Shown: piece after piece, positions 39,894 through 52,142 of the stretch
Position numbering within the stretch: position 1 is the stretch's first letter
Layout of the letters: the number at the start of each line of letters is the position of its first letter
Origin: Kudoa neothunni
Taxonomy: Eukaryota > Cnidaria
Assembly (NCBI GenBank): GCA_964304625.1
Contig: OZ199840.1
Location: 2,604,001-2,668,000, forward strand
Length of the DNA stretch: 64,000 nucleotides
Reading direction: 5' to 3'
The notes under the pieces: model-generated
The model's input: only the letters and a program-made list of their open reading frames with translations
Database searches by the model: none
Told to the model about the DNA's origin: nothing
Made by a program: the position numbers and the translations under genes

Positions 39894-40307
39894 TTAATAA
39901 ATTGATTTTAATTGCAACTTTCGTAATCCGTTTTAATCATTTCCTAAGTTTCTGAATGATATGAGTTTTATTGGATAAAATATTCATCTAGTCTGCCAAA
40001 CGATTTAAAAGAATTTTTGAGGCGCTTAAAAATGATTTTATATGTTGTTACTTGACGTTAAGAATTTTTTCTGATAACAATGTTAACGGAATATTTAGCA
40101 TAATTACATTGAATAAATTTATAAAAAATATATAAACAAAAATATTTTTTACTTTCTATGAAAAAAAACTTAACTTATACAATCAATATTTTATCACTAG
40201 AAAATTTGGAATATATTAATCAATTAAAATATAGTCGAACGTTAATTCGATAATATGAAATATGGGAATCCCGTAAAACGATAAAATAATAAAAAAAAAT
40301 TTTAATA

Positions 40308-41460
40308 CAGTCGAACCTCGATTATTCGGAAAATTTGGGACCAGTGACTTTTTTTACGGATAGCTTTTTTTTGTTTATAAGGTCAAACCCTTGGCGCAAC
40401 TTGTTAGGTTATGAAGTTCGAATTGGTTAAGCCTTCTCCATTTACGCTTTAGGCACCGTAGCGTCATATTAGTGTGACTTAAGTTTATGCGGTAGTGTGA
40501 GATTATAACCCACTAAACATCCTCGTTTCAGAGAAACCACTACCCCAAACATACCTGGACTAACCCAGAATTAGTTTGGGAAAGTCGTCTGAACGCGGGC
40601 GTCGGTTCTACGGATACCCCCCGTTGGGTTGTATTTCGTTCCTGTACCCCGGCGTTTAAAGCGCCCGAGTTCTACCCTTCCCCCAGGCTCCCCTCCCAGT
40701 TGCAAACAAGGCCGCGACAAATCGTAGATCCTATCCTTGCGGTTACTACAGCCTTCCTACTTAATTCCGGATTAGGCATCGAGCTCACAACCTCACGGTA
40801 TGCTAGCTGGACCTAACATCACTATGCCATATTGTCCAGGCTCTCTTTACGGATAGCAAGGTTCCGGTTAGTCGAACATAAACAATGTTTTTTGCGCGCG
40901 TTTTTTGAAATTTTTACTTAAACGACCATTTACCTAATTTATAAACAATTTTTACTATTTTATTAATTGAAATTGTTTAACTTTTGTAACTTTAATTAAA
41001 AATATTGACATATCTATTAATTAAGGATATGGGGACTTAAAAGAAAAAACAGTACATAATTATGGGAGAAAAACACGTCTACAGAGTAGTAACTTGCATT
41101 TTTAAATAATCGATAATTAGATCATGTTTAATATACATACAGGCAAATGTTTAGGTATAATACAAATATATGTAAGAACTGAATGTTTAACTTAGGTTTT
41201 AAAAAAATTTAATAAATAATTAATCTAAAAATATTTTTGTTTTAAATGTTGTATTAGTTTGTATGCTACATTGTATATGTCGTGCGGTGATGGGCGATAC
41301 TTCTATCCGGAATTATGATTAAATAGTTGTTCCGGTATCCGGTCCGATTACTGAGATTCCGGATAATCGAACATTTATCGGCACGTAATTTCAATAAAAT
41401 TCAAATAAAATGTAAAATGTCTCCCGGATAGCGCGATTCCGGATAATTAAGGTTCAACTT
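40308..41460. mobile_element. Pogo/Tigger-type shell interrupted by a SINE
   Basis: The left end is cagtcgaacctcgattattc and the right end, read inverted, aagttgaaccttaattatcc. TA flanks both sides (40306-40307 and 41461-41462). No transposase remains. The same terminus occurs at 32467 (inverted), so this is a family with at least two copies here. A SINE has been inserted at 40365-40845 together with a duplicated 12-bp target. Confidence 0.75.
40365..40845 (-). mobile_element. tRNA-derived SINE with 12-bp target-site duplications
   Basis: Reading the minus strand from 40845, the head is gagagcctggacaatatggc. An A-box-like sequence (tggcatagtgatg, 40829-40817) and a B-box-like sequence (gagctcgatgcc, 40786-40775) are placed as in a tRNA gene. 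The ~480-bp body is markedly GC-richer than its surroundings and ends in an A-rich tail (plus-strand T run at 40365-40373). Both sides carry tttacggatagc (40353-40364 and 40846-40857), a target-site duplication expected of LINE-driven insertion. The duplicated sequence belongs to the host Tigger shell, so the SINE inserted after it. Confidence 0.85.
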
Positions 41461-41462
41461 TA

Positions 41463-42815
41463 TATATAGATATGTATTCGATGGGGATTTAACAAATTAT
41501 TAAAATAATTTATCATCAAATTAGTCATTCATTTGTATGTTATAGAACGCATATTTATTTTATTAATTTTTTTGTTATTGTACAAATATTTTAAATTGTA
41601 AAGAAAATATTTCTCTAAGTATATAAAACATCCAAAGTACACATGGAACAATGAGTGTTTTCGTCAATTCTCGGGTTCCCCTTTCACGATTGGCCCAGAT
41701 TATAAATTTATTCTTGAATTTAAAATTTAACAACTTTCTTAATTAATACGCATTATTATTATTATTATTTAAATTTAGACTAAATATGAAAATTAAATGT
41801 TAACAGTTAATTTACAATGGTGATTCACATATTCATGCTGCGCTGTGAAACGAACCCACTCGAGGATCGAGGATATGTTGGATTTATTGTCGTCTCTATA
41901 ACAAAGTTATAGATACCTCAAAATTGAGTATCTATATCAAGCCAACTTTAAAGTCATTTTTTTAATTATCTATATTAATGTTAGACGCATCATTTTATAA
42001 TCCATAAATTAACAAGTACATCATTTAAAAGAATTCATAATAATTTACGCGCCCACTTACCTTCGCTTATTAAGCCACGATTTTACGTAATTCGGATCCA
42101 CTCTGGTCGCATTAAATACAAGCGATACTTAATCTTGTATATAATTAATTGATATCTAGCTTTGCGGAGTCATAAAATAATATAAAAATAAATTGCGCGT
42201 TTAAATAATTAATTAACTAATCCTGTGTTATACATTTGGGTGATTGCTACGTTCGCTAAGAAATAACTTTTGGTTATGTCATTAAAATAATTTAAACTAT
42301 TAAAATATTGGCGTGATGCGATCAATCTGTCAAACGAATTATTTATAAAAAACTCCTAGGCCTAATGTCTATCAATTAACTTAACTAATTATTTAATTAA
42401 CATTTAAAGCATTTGTTAAATTAACTTTAGAGTGGGTGATAACGGCTTATAACGCTCAATTATTATGTTAATATGCGTGTTAATGGCAAGGGATTTATTT
42501 AATTCGTTGTTTATTATCTTTACTCGGAAATATTTACCTCTTAGTTGTTTTTTTATCCAAAGTTAAAATTTAACGTGAATACGAAATATAATTTCAAGAC
42601 TTGAGCGCTTTATTATCAAACAATTAATTAAAATAGTGGGCAACGGTTTTTAAGTAGTTCGGCTCCCTTTGTTATCTGTCAAATTATCTGCCAAACTATC
42701 TTATTTTAGGGGTATTATAATATTAAATTTGACAAACGATTTCGATTAGAATAGATTAGTTGATTTCGAAGTTTAATTTGTTCCTCACTAATATCATTAA
42801 ACTGGACGCTATAGT
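41463..42815. other. AT-rich intergenic stretch
   Basis: Upstream flank of the gene at 42816. Short (ATT)n run near 41753-41770. No exon or transposon ends recognised. Confidence 0.4.
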
Positions 42816-43689
42816 ATGTCTGATGATCATCTACTGAAAAAAATTCCAATCATTGGACCCCAGGAAAAAACCCAGAGACGACAAGTTTAAGACAATATCA
42901 TCAGTTGATGTAATTTAAAACAATTGAAACCACGTATAGTTGTTAATTTAGAGATGCCATAATAGGAAGATAGATATCATGGAGTTGATGAAATCAAACA
43001 ATCTCCATTCGGCATTGAATTTCCCCTCAGAGCATGTAATATTTAGAAACCCTTCTCTCTAGAGATTTTGAGATGTAGTTATGATTCGGTTTTTAGGCCA
43101 CCTCTGAAGCAACCATAGAAAAATTAAGTATTTCTTCAACTTATAAAGGTATACTATTTTCACTTAACAACAACCACATAATGTTGGGGTGTTTTCAGGC
43201 AGCATCCTAATTTTGTAGTTAATATAATAATTTAAATACATTTAATCCGATGATTATTTTTTGTACCTCATACTATTAAGCCTAATATTTTAGATGTTTA
43301 CACCACTCCATAACGTCAACACCAATTTGTATAGTAGTGATTCTAGCAATTTTGTTATTAGCAGAAAAAAAAGTTCCCTTAGAAAAAGTTTCACGAAAAA
43401 ACGACATCAAACCATTTCTCTGGCAACTGTAGGTTCCAGGATTAATGACAACCAATCCAAACAGAGTTTTAAAAACGAAGAGAAAAGGTTCCAACAAAGT
43501 TCAATATCTTGTCAATATAACTCCTGTCAGTCAAGTTCCACAATATAAAGTAATAATTTTCTTGTATGGACTCATGTATTGAATTTTTTGATAAAGTATG
43601 ATTCGGCAAATTGCTATGTGTTTAGTATAAACGTTCCCAAATTACCTAAATCTCATGGTACCTCTGGAACCCACCCCTGTCAACGTTAA
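42816..43689 (+). CDS. Unrecognised multi-exon gene, Ser/Lys-rich with a conserved-looking C-terminus
   Basis: Exons that fit are 42816-42884 (MSDDHLLKKIPIIGPQEKTQ), 42952-43035 (RKIDIMELMKSNNLHSALNF) and 43097-43148 (ATSEATIEKLSISSTYK). A long exon then ends at 43487 (SDSSNFVISRKKSSLRKSFT), followed by 43531-43549 (QVPQYK) and 43597-43689. The C-terminus reads FSINVPKLPKSHGTSGTHPC then QR and a stop. The last two introns are 43 and 47 nt. The join between the third exon (phase 1) and the long exon is unsettled; a mini-exon near 43200-43216 is one solution. The middle is Ser/Lys/Arg-rich, as in many nuclear or cell-cycle proteins. No family recognised. Confidence 0.55.
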
Positions 43690-43954
43690 AGCAGTAGGAG
43701 CGTGTTCCACCTTTATCTAATAGATTAAAAATCATTTTTCTATATGGAATAATCGACTAATAACTCCATTATATGATTTTTTGTTTTTATGTTCATCTTT
43801 ATTTTTTTTAACACTTAACACGCGCTAATCTATAATTTATCGTCCGAGGCGACCCTAAATTAAATAAACTACGTTTCTGTTCTAATAATTATATATTTTC
43901 CATCGTGAAAATGTACGTAATAAATAATATATTTTGTTGCGTTACATTTGATTA

Positions 43955-45249
43955 CTAGCGCGAACTGCCAGCGTTGCATGGGGAAGATTTCGGCTGATAC
44001 GTTTTTAGTAGCATTCAAAAAATATATTGAAATTTCGAATTAACCCATAGAAACAAAATAACTAAAAAATTTTAAGCAACATACTATAACGATTTGGATT
44101 ATTCACTTTAAATTATGATAATTTCCTTCACAGAAATTATTAACCCCGGCGTTCATTTAAAAATTCCGTGGCTCGGCACCAACGCTAAATACGTTAAGGT
44201 CAGCGTTGCATCTTTTTCATTCCGAATTATTTAAATCCCATTAAAGTGTTATCTAAAACATTACTTTGTGATCCTGAGATTTATAAAAGTTGAATTCAGG
44301 CCCGGCTCAGAAAGTTTGTGCATCACTAACTTTTTAAGAGATAAAAAAATAGAAAAAGTAATAGAGATAGAAGAGAACCTATGGAAATTAATTGATATTG
44401 CTAAAATTAGCATCGCCTCGTCCGTCAAGAGCTTAACACACTTTTTCCCATAAACCCGCCACGGACTCTCGTAAACTTCAACATAATCAATTTAAATAAT
44501 GGGGTTAAATAAAATTATAACTATCCCAATGAATTTGATCATGTAAGTTAAACTTAGCGGACGATTTCAATGAAATCTACAGACGCAGTATTTCCATTAT
44601 AATGGTTCAATCAATGGGATTTTAACGTTCTCCGCCAAAAAGTTATTCATTAAACATATATAGATTTTTTATCATATCTAAAACGATTAATAGAACCTTC
44701 AAAATGTGTTTATCAAGTCAAATACATTAAACTCCACAAATAAGGAGTGTACTTGCATTAACCCCAAAACATACACGTCAATATTATATAAAGGGTTTGA
44801 TAGCAGCAGTTAAATAACATTTGATAGGACATATAATGGAAAAATTAATTTCAACCGACCATCAGCAGCAGATCTAAGCAGTCATTAATCCTATTGTTGA
44901 ACTCAAGTAATCCGATAAACAACTTTGAATCGACAAAATCACCATTTTCTAAACACTTTTGGGAACATTTGGAAGAGAGAAAACGATTTAAAGATTTTTA
45001 GAACATTGTGATATTAGATAGATATGATATGAATAATTTCGCTTACCTAAGAATCTAAATGTTTATCCTGGAGAAGTTAATAATAATAATAATATAGATG
45101 TGTATTAAGTTGATTAAATTCCCAGAAAACGGCGGTTCGATCATGTCTGGTATGGTCAAAAGTTTCAAACATATATTCCTGTAAGGAAATAGATTTCCGC
45201 GTAGGCGTAATTCAGTGTTACACAGACACTACTACTTTATATAGTAGGA
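43955..45249 (-). mobile_element. Non-autonomous Helitron, copy 2 (inverted relative to copy 1)
   Basis: On the minus strand the 5' end begins TC (tcctactatataaagtagta) at 45249 after an A. The 3' end has the subterminal string caacgctggcagttcgcg and terminal CTAG at 43958-43955, followed by T. Internal strings match copy 1 in reverse, for example tcgattcaaagt, ttatcggattacttgaactt and aaaatggtg. A 200-bp internal piece (44220-44420) recurs, diverged, at 58948-59150. No Rep/helicase. Confidence 0.8.
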
Positions 45250-46162
45250 TATGCTTATTTCTTAACTCTGCCTATTCTTTTTTTGATGAGTAACATAATC
45301 ATGAAAAAGTTGAACGAAACACGCGCGAGCATGGTGAATTTTTGGAGTCACACAAAATACCATTGCCTCAATTTCCAAAACATTAAGTTTTCTTAATAAC
45401 AACTTGAGTCCGTAGGAAAAATTATTTTTATGCAATATACAAAGTATTTTTTATCGTAAAAATTTGTCCCCAATGAACAAGTTGAATGGATTAAGCATAG
45501 TAGAAAATATTTCATCAAGTATCAGCTTAAATCACCGTAATAATGCAAAAAATAATTTAAATCAACAAACGAATATGATCATGACTAGTTGTTCCAAAAT
45601 CTAACCCCCAATAACTTATAAATAAAGTGAGGGATCCGAAGTGTGCCGAGAGAATGTTTGAACACCTCAGAATTCACTAATTTCGCAATTATCGATATTT
45701 TTTTAAATTTATTTCCCAGAAAAATTAAAATAATTAAGAATAATGTAAATAAATAGTAGATAAAATTAACATTAAATTAAAACGCCAACAAATATATCGT
45801 CGTCGTTACCTGTCGGATAATAAAAATTCAGTTGTCTTCCTTCAATATTCTATGTATCATAGTGATATTTAGCTCTTGGAAATTTAATGTAATGCCTATA
45901 ATTCAATAAATAAATTTATATCTTCTTTAAATTGTCATATATTCACAGCCTACTTCATTAAATATATCAAAATTTATGTATTTTATCAGTATTGATGTTA
46001 ATAACCAAACATAAATTCATCTTTTTTCAACTGAATGTTATAAATTCCAAAAAAGTAGGTGAAATAGAGAAAAAATAACTATATTTAATGCCCACGTGCA
46101 CACTAGCATCACATTTAGCTTGTGAGTAGGAGCCGACCCATTGTTTTAAAACTGCAGTGATA
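45250..46162. other. Intergenic, upstream flank of the WDR43-like gene
   Basis: AT-rich, no exon chain found. The promoter of the following gene should lie here. Confidence 0.35.
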
Positions 46163-48569
46163 ATGCAACCTATAAGTATTGACACTGTTCTCAATAATGT
46201 GGCAGTTTATGACAGAACAAAGCAATTATTGACAATAGTTGACGTAGCAAGCAATTCCACAATTGCTCATTATGATCAACTCCGAATCAATTCCACTGTC
46301 ACCATGGATCAGTGTTGGACCTATGCATGTAGTAGAAAAAGATCCAATGTAAAATCTCGATAATTTTATTAATTTGTTATCCGAACAACATTAGGATAGC
46401 AAAAAGGTTATTTCTATGGAGTCCACTTTGGAAAACCGAAGGAATGTTAAAGCTGACTATTTTTATATGTTGTAATGAGGCGAAAGTTGGTTCAGTCAAA
46501 ACTCCGTCCATACAACTAATAAATCTTCAAAAGAAACAAACTTCTCTAATGGAAATGTCTGCCATTTTACCTAAAAATCGCAAAAATCATGCATCACAGT
46601 TATCGATTGGTGCTATGGCCGTTCATCCTTTTGATCACATTCTGTTCACTGGATGCAATGATGGTTCGGTTGTAAGATGGTGTTTTGGAGAAAAACAACA
46701 AACAAAGTATATCCCACAACTATTAAACGGATATTTTAACATCTTGTTTATTCGTTGAATTGAATAATATTTTTTCACATCTCAAAATAGCATTAAAAGT
46801 TATCTAATATAAATTCATATGTATTATTAAAATCTAACATTATTTATCGTAGACTGGATTACACATGTTCCTCCAGCGTAATTGCTATGGCCATCAATGT
46901 CAATAACAACACTTTGATATTTATGGAGGAAAAATCTTCAACTTTCCATATAGCAGCGATCGATAAATCGCTTAGGAATTTATTTGCTATTAAAAACGAA
47001 TGGCATCATTCAAGTATCTCACTGAGGATAGTTAGCAATGATATGTTCGGTGTGTGTGTAATAAATCGCAGATAACTCTCTTCAAAGCAGCCACCGAAAA
47101 AAAACCTCCGATTTCACTAAATTTTATTCAATCCATCTCAAAGACAACATCTCCGATTTTGATGTGTTGAGTATAAGGTGAATGCTATATTTTTAGCAAA
47201 TCAGCTTAATATTTGTACTATTTGGCAATACTTAATCGAAAGCAAACTTCCCTATCAATTTATCCTCTTCAAAATATCTATAACGCTGGTTCTAATGATG
47301 ACACGGGAAATGCATCACCCCTTTATAATATTAATATTACATCTGAAAATGAAACTATACATTTAATTAAAATAAAATTGGTAGCACAAACATCCAATAA
47401 CGTTTCTCCTATTTGTCTTATCTATTACATGTTGGGACAGGATAATCATTCGAATTCATCAGATAGACCCAATTTTAGAATTTCAATAATTGTATGATTG
47501 CACAAATCTCTATGAATTTTCTTAAAACTTGAATTAGTACTTGGATGATCTTAAATGGGGTGCAAACTCTGTGGTATTAGATAGACATTCGGTGGATATG
47601 GATAGATTGGAACCGATTCTAAATCGTATGGCCAATGTTATTGAAGAGTCACCAACTCGCAAGCTCAAACAGACCGAATCCTCAAATCCAACCATGGCAG
47701 ATAATAATGACGAAGGTTACACAATTAAATCGTTGCCAACTACCAAAACTCTTGTTCAAACTCTCACCCAAGTGATCAACAGCAATGATAATCGACTATT
47801 GGAAGACATAATTAACCGCACATCAACACCTATTATTGACAATAGTGTTCAATTGCTGTCGTCTCCTCTTGCCTATCGTCTACTCTCTTTGGTATAAAAT
47901 GATAGATGTGCAAGTGTTGAAATTGAATTTAGTTGACGGATAAAATCGAATCCAACCCTTCAAAGTATTTCCCCTTATTTATGATTTTAGTTGGTGTGGA
48001 TCCGAGTTGTTAATTGTTAATATCGACAATTTTATTCAGGTCGTCAGAATTGGCCTATTGGATTAAATCAATTCTCACTCATCATATTTCGTTTCTTTCT
48101 ACTGTAAGTGAAGTTGTTGATTACCCATTAACGTTCGACTGATAGATTCTCACCAATACAAAGGAGAGTAGTGACATCAATCCAATACAAAAACTACAAA
48201 ACATCCTAGAGTTTAGATCTCACTTTTATGGCCAACTTTGTGAGATACAAGGGCGAGTATCCGTTGTTGTCAATCATGTAAATTCATCTCATTCCAATTT
48301 TATATCTATACACATACATTTAAGGTTAAACGTGAAAAAACATTTGACAAACAAACCGAACTTGAGTACAAGCTCATCAAACCTGTAATCAATGTTGATG
48401 AAAACCCATTAGAACCAACTCATTCTCCTGGCCTTACTGATTCCGATTCTAGTGCTCATTCCGAGCAATTCAGTAACGATAATGTAATTATTTTATGGAA
48501 TGTATATCTTTTAATTTTAATTAATAGATGGAAGAAATGGATAGTTCTGAAGAGTCGATGGATCTTTGA
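46163..48569 (+). CDS. WDR43: WDR43/UTP5-like nucleolar WD-repeat protein
   Basis: This looks like the t-UTP subunit WDR43 (yeast Utp5), which supports rRNA transcription and SSU processome assembly in the nucleolus. Secure exons are 46163-46348, 46395-46445, 46480-46706, 46853-~47030, a WD/linker exon ending at 47497, 47538-47891, one ending at 48103, 48146-48277, 48325-48483 and 48528-48569. Several introns are 34-50 nt. WD-like strands are visible (SIGAMAVHPFDHILFTGCND then GSVVRW). The C-terminal Utp12 domain is the best evidence: TKTLVQTLTQVINSNDNRLL, AYWIKSILTHHISFLST and FRSHFYGQLCEIQGRVSVVV, in family order. It ends in an acidic Ser-rich tail, as in WDR43. Two joins (about 47030-47243 and 47892-48041) have competing solutions and may hide micro-exons. 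The N-terminal half is too diverged to align by eye. Confidence 0.78.
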
Positions 48570-49952
48570 TGTTTATCTTGTATTATGTAGTTGGTGTAGT
48601 TGATTAATTTAATGTGTTGATGTTCTTTGAGCGTGCCATCCTGAAATATAGCTTATTGTTTATTTTATATGATTTATTTGTTGATTAAAATAAATATTAA
48701 TAAATTTATGGTCTACTTTGATGTATTTAAACTATGTATATTCATGGAAATAATTTTTAATTAATTATGTATACAATTGCGCGCTGTTGTTTGAGTGAAA
48801 CAATATTATAGCTTTTATTTGATGTGTCGGTGTTACAAATAAGAGATAATCAATTTCAATCCTCGAATATCTGGAGATGGTCAATCAGCGCTTATTATAT
48901 CAACAACTTTTACAAAGGAACTTATTTCCTTTTTTCCCTATGTGTATTTTGTAGCATAATGGTGCTTTAAAAATATTTAAATAATGGAGTTTTACGTTTA
49001 AAATTAAAAAAAGAAAAAAGTTAAACATATCTGAACATGCCCAGCTTATAAATAATAACATTTAGATAATTAAAATACATAAAAAAGCTTTTCTGCAGTA
49101 GAATAAATATTATAAGTGCACTTAGGAGCAAGGAGTTTGCTTTTAATTCATTTTTAATGTTTCTATAACAACCTGATTCTGTTAACTAATTTAATCTGGT
49201 TTGTAAATCGCGCGTATTATAATAATTTTGTTAAATTACATATCAACGAAAAGTAATAAATCAAATATAATTGTTTAAAGTTTAATTTAGACCGTCTTAT
49301 CATAAATTAATTTATAACGTACGAATTTATCGATTAACATATTTCTGTCAACAATGGAAGAGATATCATAGTAAAATCATGGATTTTGAGAATAATCAAA
49401 ACCTTATCTGTTAAAATAATAAAAGGAAAAAGAAAATGGGAAAAATGAAGCAATAATAAAGCAGTTTATCTCCAATTTCTCAAGCTATTCAAAATACATA
49501 CGAGCATAGTTTTTCCTGTTCTTCGCACTTGTGCAAATAAACGTCACAAGAATGCATCATTGATTTATTTCTATTAAATTTATTATATTTTAATATTTAA
49601 CAATAACGTAACTAATTATATTCTTAATCTCAAGTGCAACGATTTTTATTATTTTATTACATTTTTGCGTGTGTTCGAGAGTTGACTACATTATTCACTA
49701 ATATTTTCTTTACAATATTGCATTATGAAGCTAATTATAAGATAATGGAATATTTAAAAAGATTTTTTTACTTAGAATTGTTGATTTTAAAGATCGAATA
49801 TTAACACACATATTTTATGTACCAGTAGTGGAGTGTAATAATTTAAAATTCAACATATTTAGCGACAGGTGCGAGAATTTTAAAAATGAATAAAATATAA
49901 TACTTGGACAGAAAAATAAAGATTATTAACAATACAAAAGGTGAACAACAAA
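48570..49952. other. Intergenic between convergent WDR43-like and J-like genes
   Basis: The two genes are transcribed towards each other. AATAAA-like strings (aaaataaatattaataaat, about 48687-48706) suit the 3' end of the WDR43-like transcript. No exon seen. Confidence 0.45.
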
Positions 49953-50771
49953 CTAAAAGATCCATGGAAAGTTTATCATTATATCTGCCATCGAACGAGT
50001 TGAATTGTTGTGATAGATACGAAGATAGTTTATATGATGTTGGACAATTTCATGTCGTCTCGTGTAGTACCACTTTGGGAAAGCTATCCAATCTCTCCAA
50101 GTTTTAAGTTTTTCGGCAAAAGTAATTTTAACGTAAGCAATCCAAAAGATAATCAATGAAAGAGCATATCCCGTCGCACCTCTGTTCACATATTTCCTTC
50201 TTCGTTCAAAAGACCCTTCATACAAAGGTCTGTTGTGCGGTTTCGGTCGTCTCAAATATAACAGTAGTCGATTGTAGCCGGTGTCGCTTTGAATTACACG
50301 CAAACTTTGGGTAGTATCGTCTGAGGTGGGTAAGCGCCCAGATCTCAACTTCAAATCGTACATAGAACGTTGTTCTATGTTGCTTAAAATTTTGTAAGCA
50401 TTTTCGATTTTCTCAACACATCTTCTTTCGGTGAATGTGGACTCTTTCGAATGATCAAATATTGATTTCAAATTAACATAAGCATCCTCAATCTCCAGCT
50501 GCGATGCGTCCTCTGAAACACCTAAAACCTTGTAACAACATGTCGATGATTCCAATTTCTCGATTATTTGATCGTTGCTTTTAAATCTAACAAATACCCT
50601 CGGTTGCACAACTAAAAAATTAGAATATTTCAACCTAAATACTCGCAACATTTTAAAATGTGAGCATGCGTAAACTGATGATTTTAAGCTTCCGAGCGTC
50701 TTTGGGATCAACCCGACCCGATTCCACATTGTGATGTATTTTATATATTCCAATGAAATCACGGCCATCAT
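49953..50771 (-). CDS. J-domain-like mitochondrial membrane protein lacking the HPD motif
   Basis: Intronless ORF of 272 codons on the minus strand. Residues ~78-145 match a J domain: CYKVLGVSEDASQLEIEDAY (helices I-II start) and EKIENAYKILSNIEQRSMYD (helix III and the loop to IV). Where HPD should be, the sequence reads FDHSKES, so the motif needed to stimulate Hsp70 ATPase is gone. An Arg-rich, Ser-containing segment at residues 41-66 (MLRVFRLKYSNFL) looks like a mitochondrial presequence; Met41 (codon at 50651) may be the true start. A single membrane segment (about residues 200-218, GYALSLIIFWIAYVKITFA) follows, then a basic/aromatic tail. Layout resembles DNAJC4/DNAJC30-type proteins: J domain, then one transmembrane helix. 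Function is inferred to be scaffolding rather than co-chaperone activity. Confidence 0.7.
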   Translation of the reverse strand: MMAVISLEYIKYITMWNRVGLIPKTLGSLKSSVYACSHFKMLRVFRLKYSNFLVVQPRVFVRFKSNDQIIEKLESSTCCYKVLGVSEDASQLEIEDAYVNLKSIFDHSKESTFTERRCVEKIENAYKILSNIEQRSMYDLKLRSGRLPTSDDTTQSLRVIQSDTGYNRLLLYLRRPKPHNRPLYEGSFERRRKYVNRGATGYALSLIIFWIAYVKITFAEKLKTWRDWIAFPKWYYTRRHEIVQHHINYLRIYHNNSTRSMADIMINFPWIF

Positions 50772-52142
50772 TAACTCATAGTTTAACTTTAGAGCAAAAT
50801 TTTTTATACGAACAAAAATATTATGAGCTGTACATTAAACAATTTTTTTGTAATTTAATGCGTTTTTGATAAATCTAACTATGAAATTTAAAAAAATAAT
50901 TATATGAATTAGGGGATGAACGATTTTAACAAAAATTACGAGTTTTGATTCTCTTTTTTCGAATTAAAAAAATTTTAAATTCGATAACACTAACAATATA
51001 TCTTGATAAATATAGTGCTATTCAGAAGCTTGACAGGTCTTAAGTAATTAAAATTTTCTATCAGATATTATTTAAATTAAGATGCGCTCAAATATATTAA
51101 AAAATTTTGTTTCTATCAATTTTTAATAATGTAGATAAAGTTAAAGTTAGTAAACAAAATAATAATTATTAAATATGATGATAGTTTTTTAATTTAGGTA
51201 AAATTTGAATGGTTGGCGTTTTAAAGAATATTTTGACATAAACTATAAAGATGTAAATAAACATTTACGCAATGAGAGTCCAAATTATTATAAGAAAAAT
51301 ATTGTCTTTATCCTAGACTGAGACAAAGATGAGAACAATTGTTGCACTTTTTAAATCAATAACATTTTTGGGAGTAAAACTTAAGAAATCTTCCAGGTAT
51401 ATACTAACAAGAATCGTCGAAGAAATATATTTTTCTGCAGTATTAAAATTATATGTAATCTTATTAGTACACATTTTACTAATTATACAGTTGTTATATA
51501 AATAATTAAATATATCTTATGATTTCTGAAATATACAAAAACCAAAACAAAACCTTCGCGATGTTTCATTTTCCTAAGAGGTCGCAACAAATGTTTTCAT
51601 GTTTTTTGTTTCACTCGATAAGGATAAAAAATTATTGTATGAATTGGCCGGAAATATGAATTTAACTTCTTTATTTACTGGCGATTGGTTTCTAGAAGTT
51701 GTTTTTAAATTTAAAAATTGTTATACAACATTTTTCAAATTCTACAACACGTTGAGTTGATTCCTACAACGAGGGATCATGACCAATGTCACCATGTTAT
51801 GGCATTTTTTTAATTTAATATAATGGATCATCATGTGTTTCGATCTTATTAATGAAAGAAAAAGGTATAAATTAACATAAAATCCTTTTTATGGTGCTAA
51901 AGTTTCATTATGGAAAATATTTTTCATGATGTATTTGAAATTAATGGCATGTTAATGAAAAACAAAAATATCGTCAAGAAAAATCATATGTGGATGGAAA
52001 AACCACATAAGAGAAATCTATATGGAATATTTCATTCATCAGAGATACCCTATTGATGGTGTTGATGTGATTGAGAAAATAAACGAATCTCAAGTTAGTA
52101 AACGAAAATATCATCGCGGGAGGGTCCTCGTAAACTAGAATA
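50772..52142. other. Intergenic, upstream flank of the J-like gene
   Basis: AT-rich, no exon chain and no transposon ends recognised before the pogo-type terminus at 52143. Confidence 0.4.
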
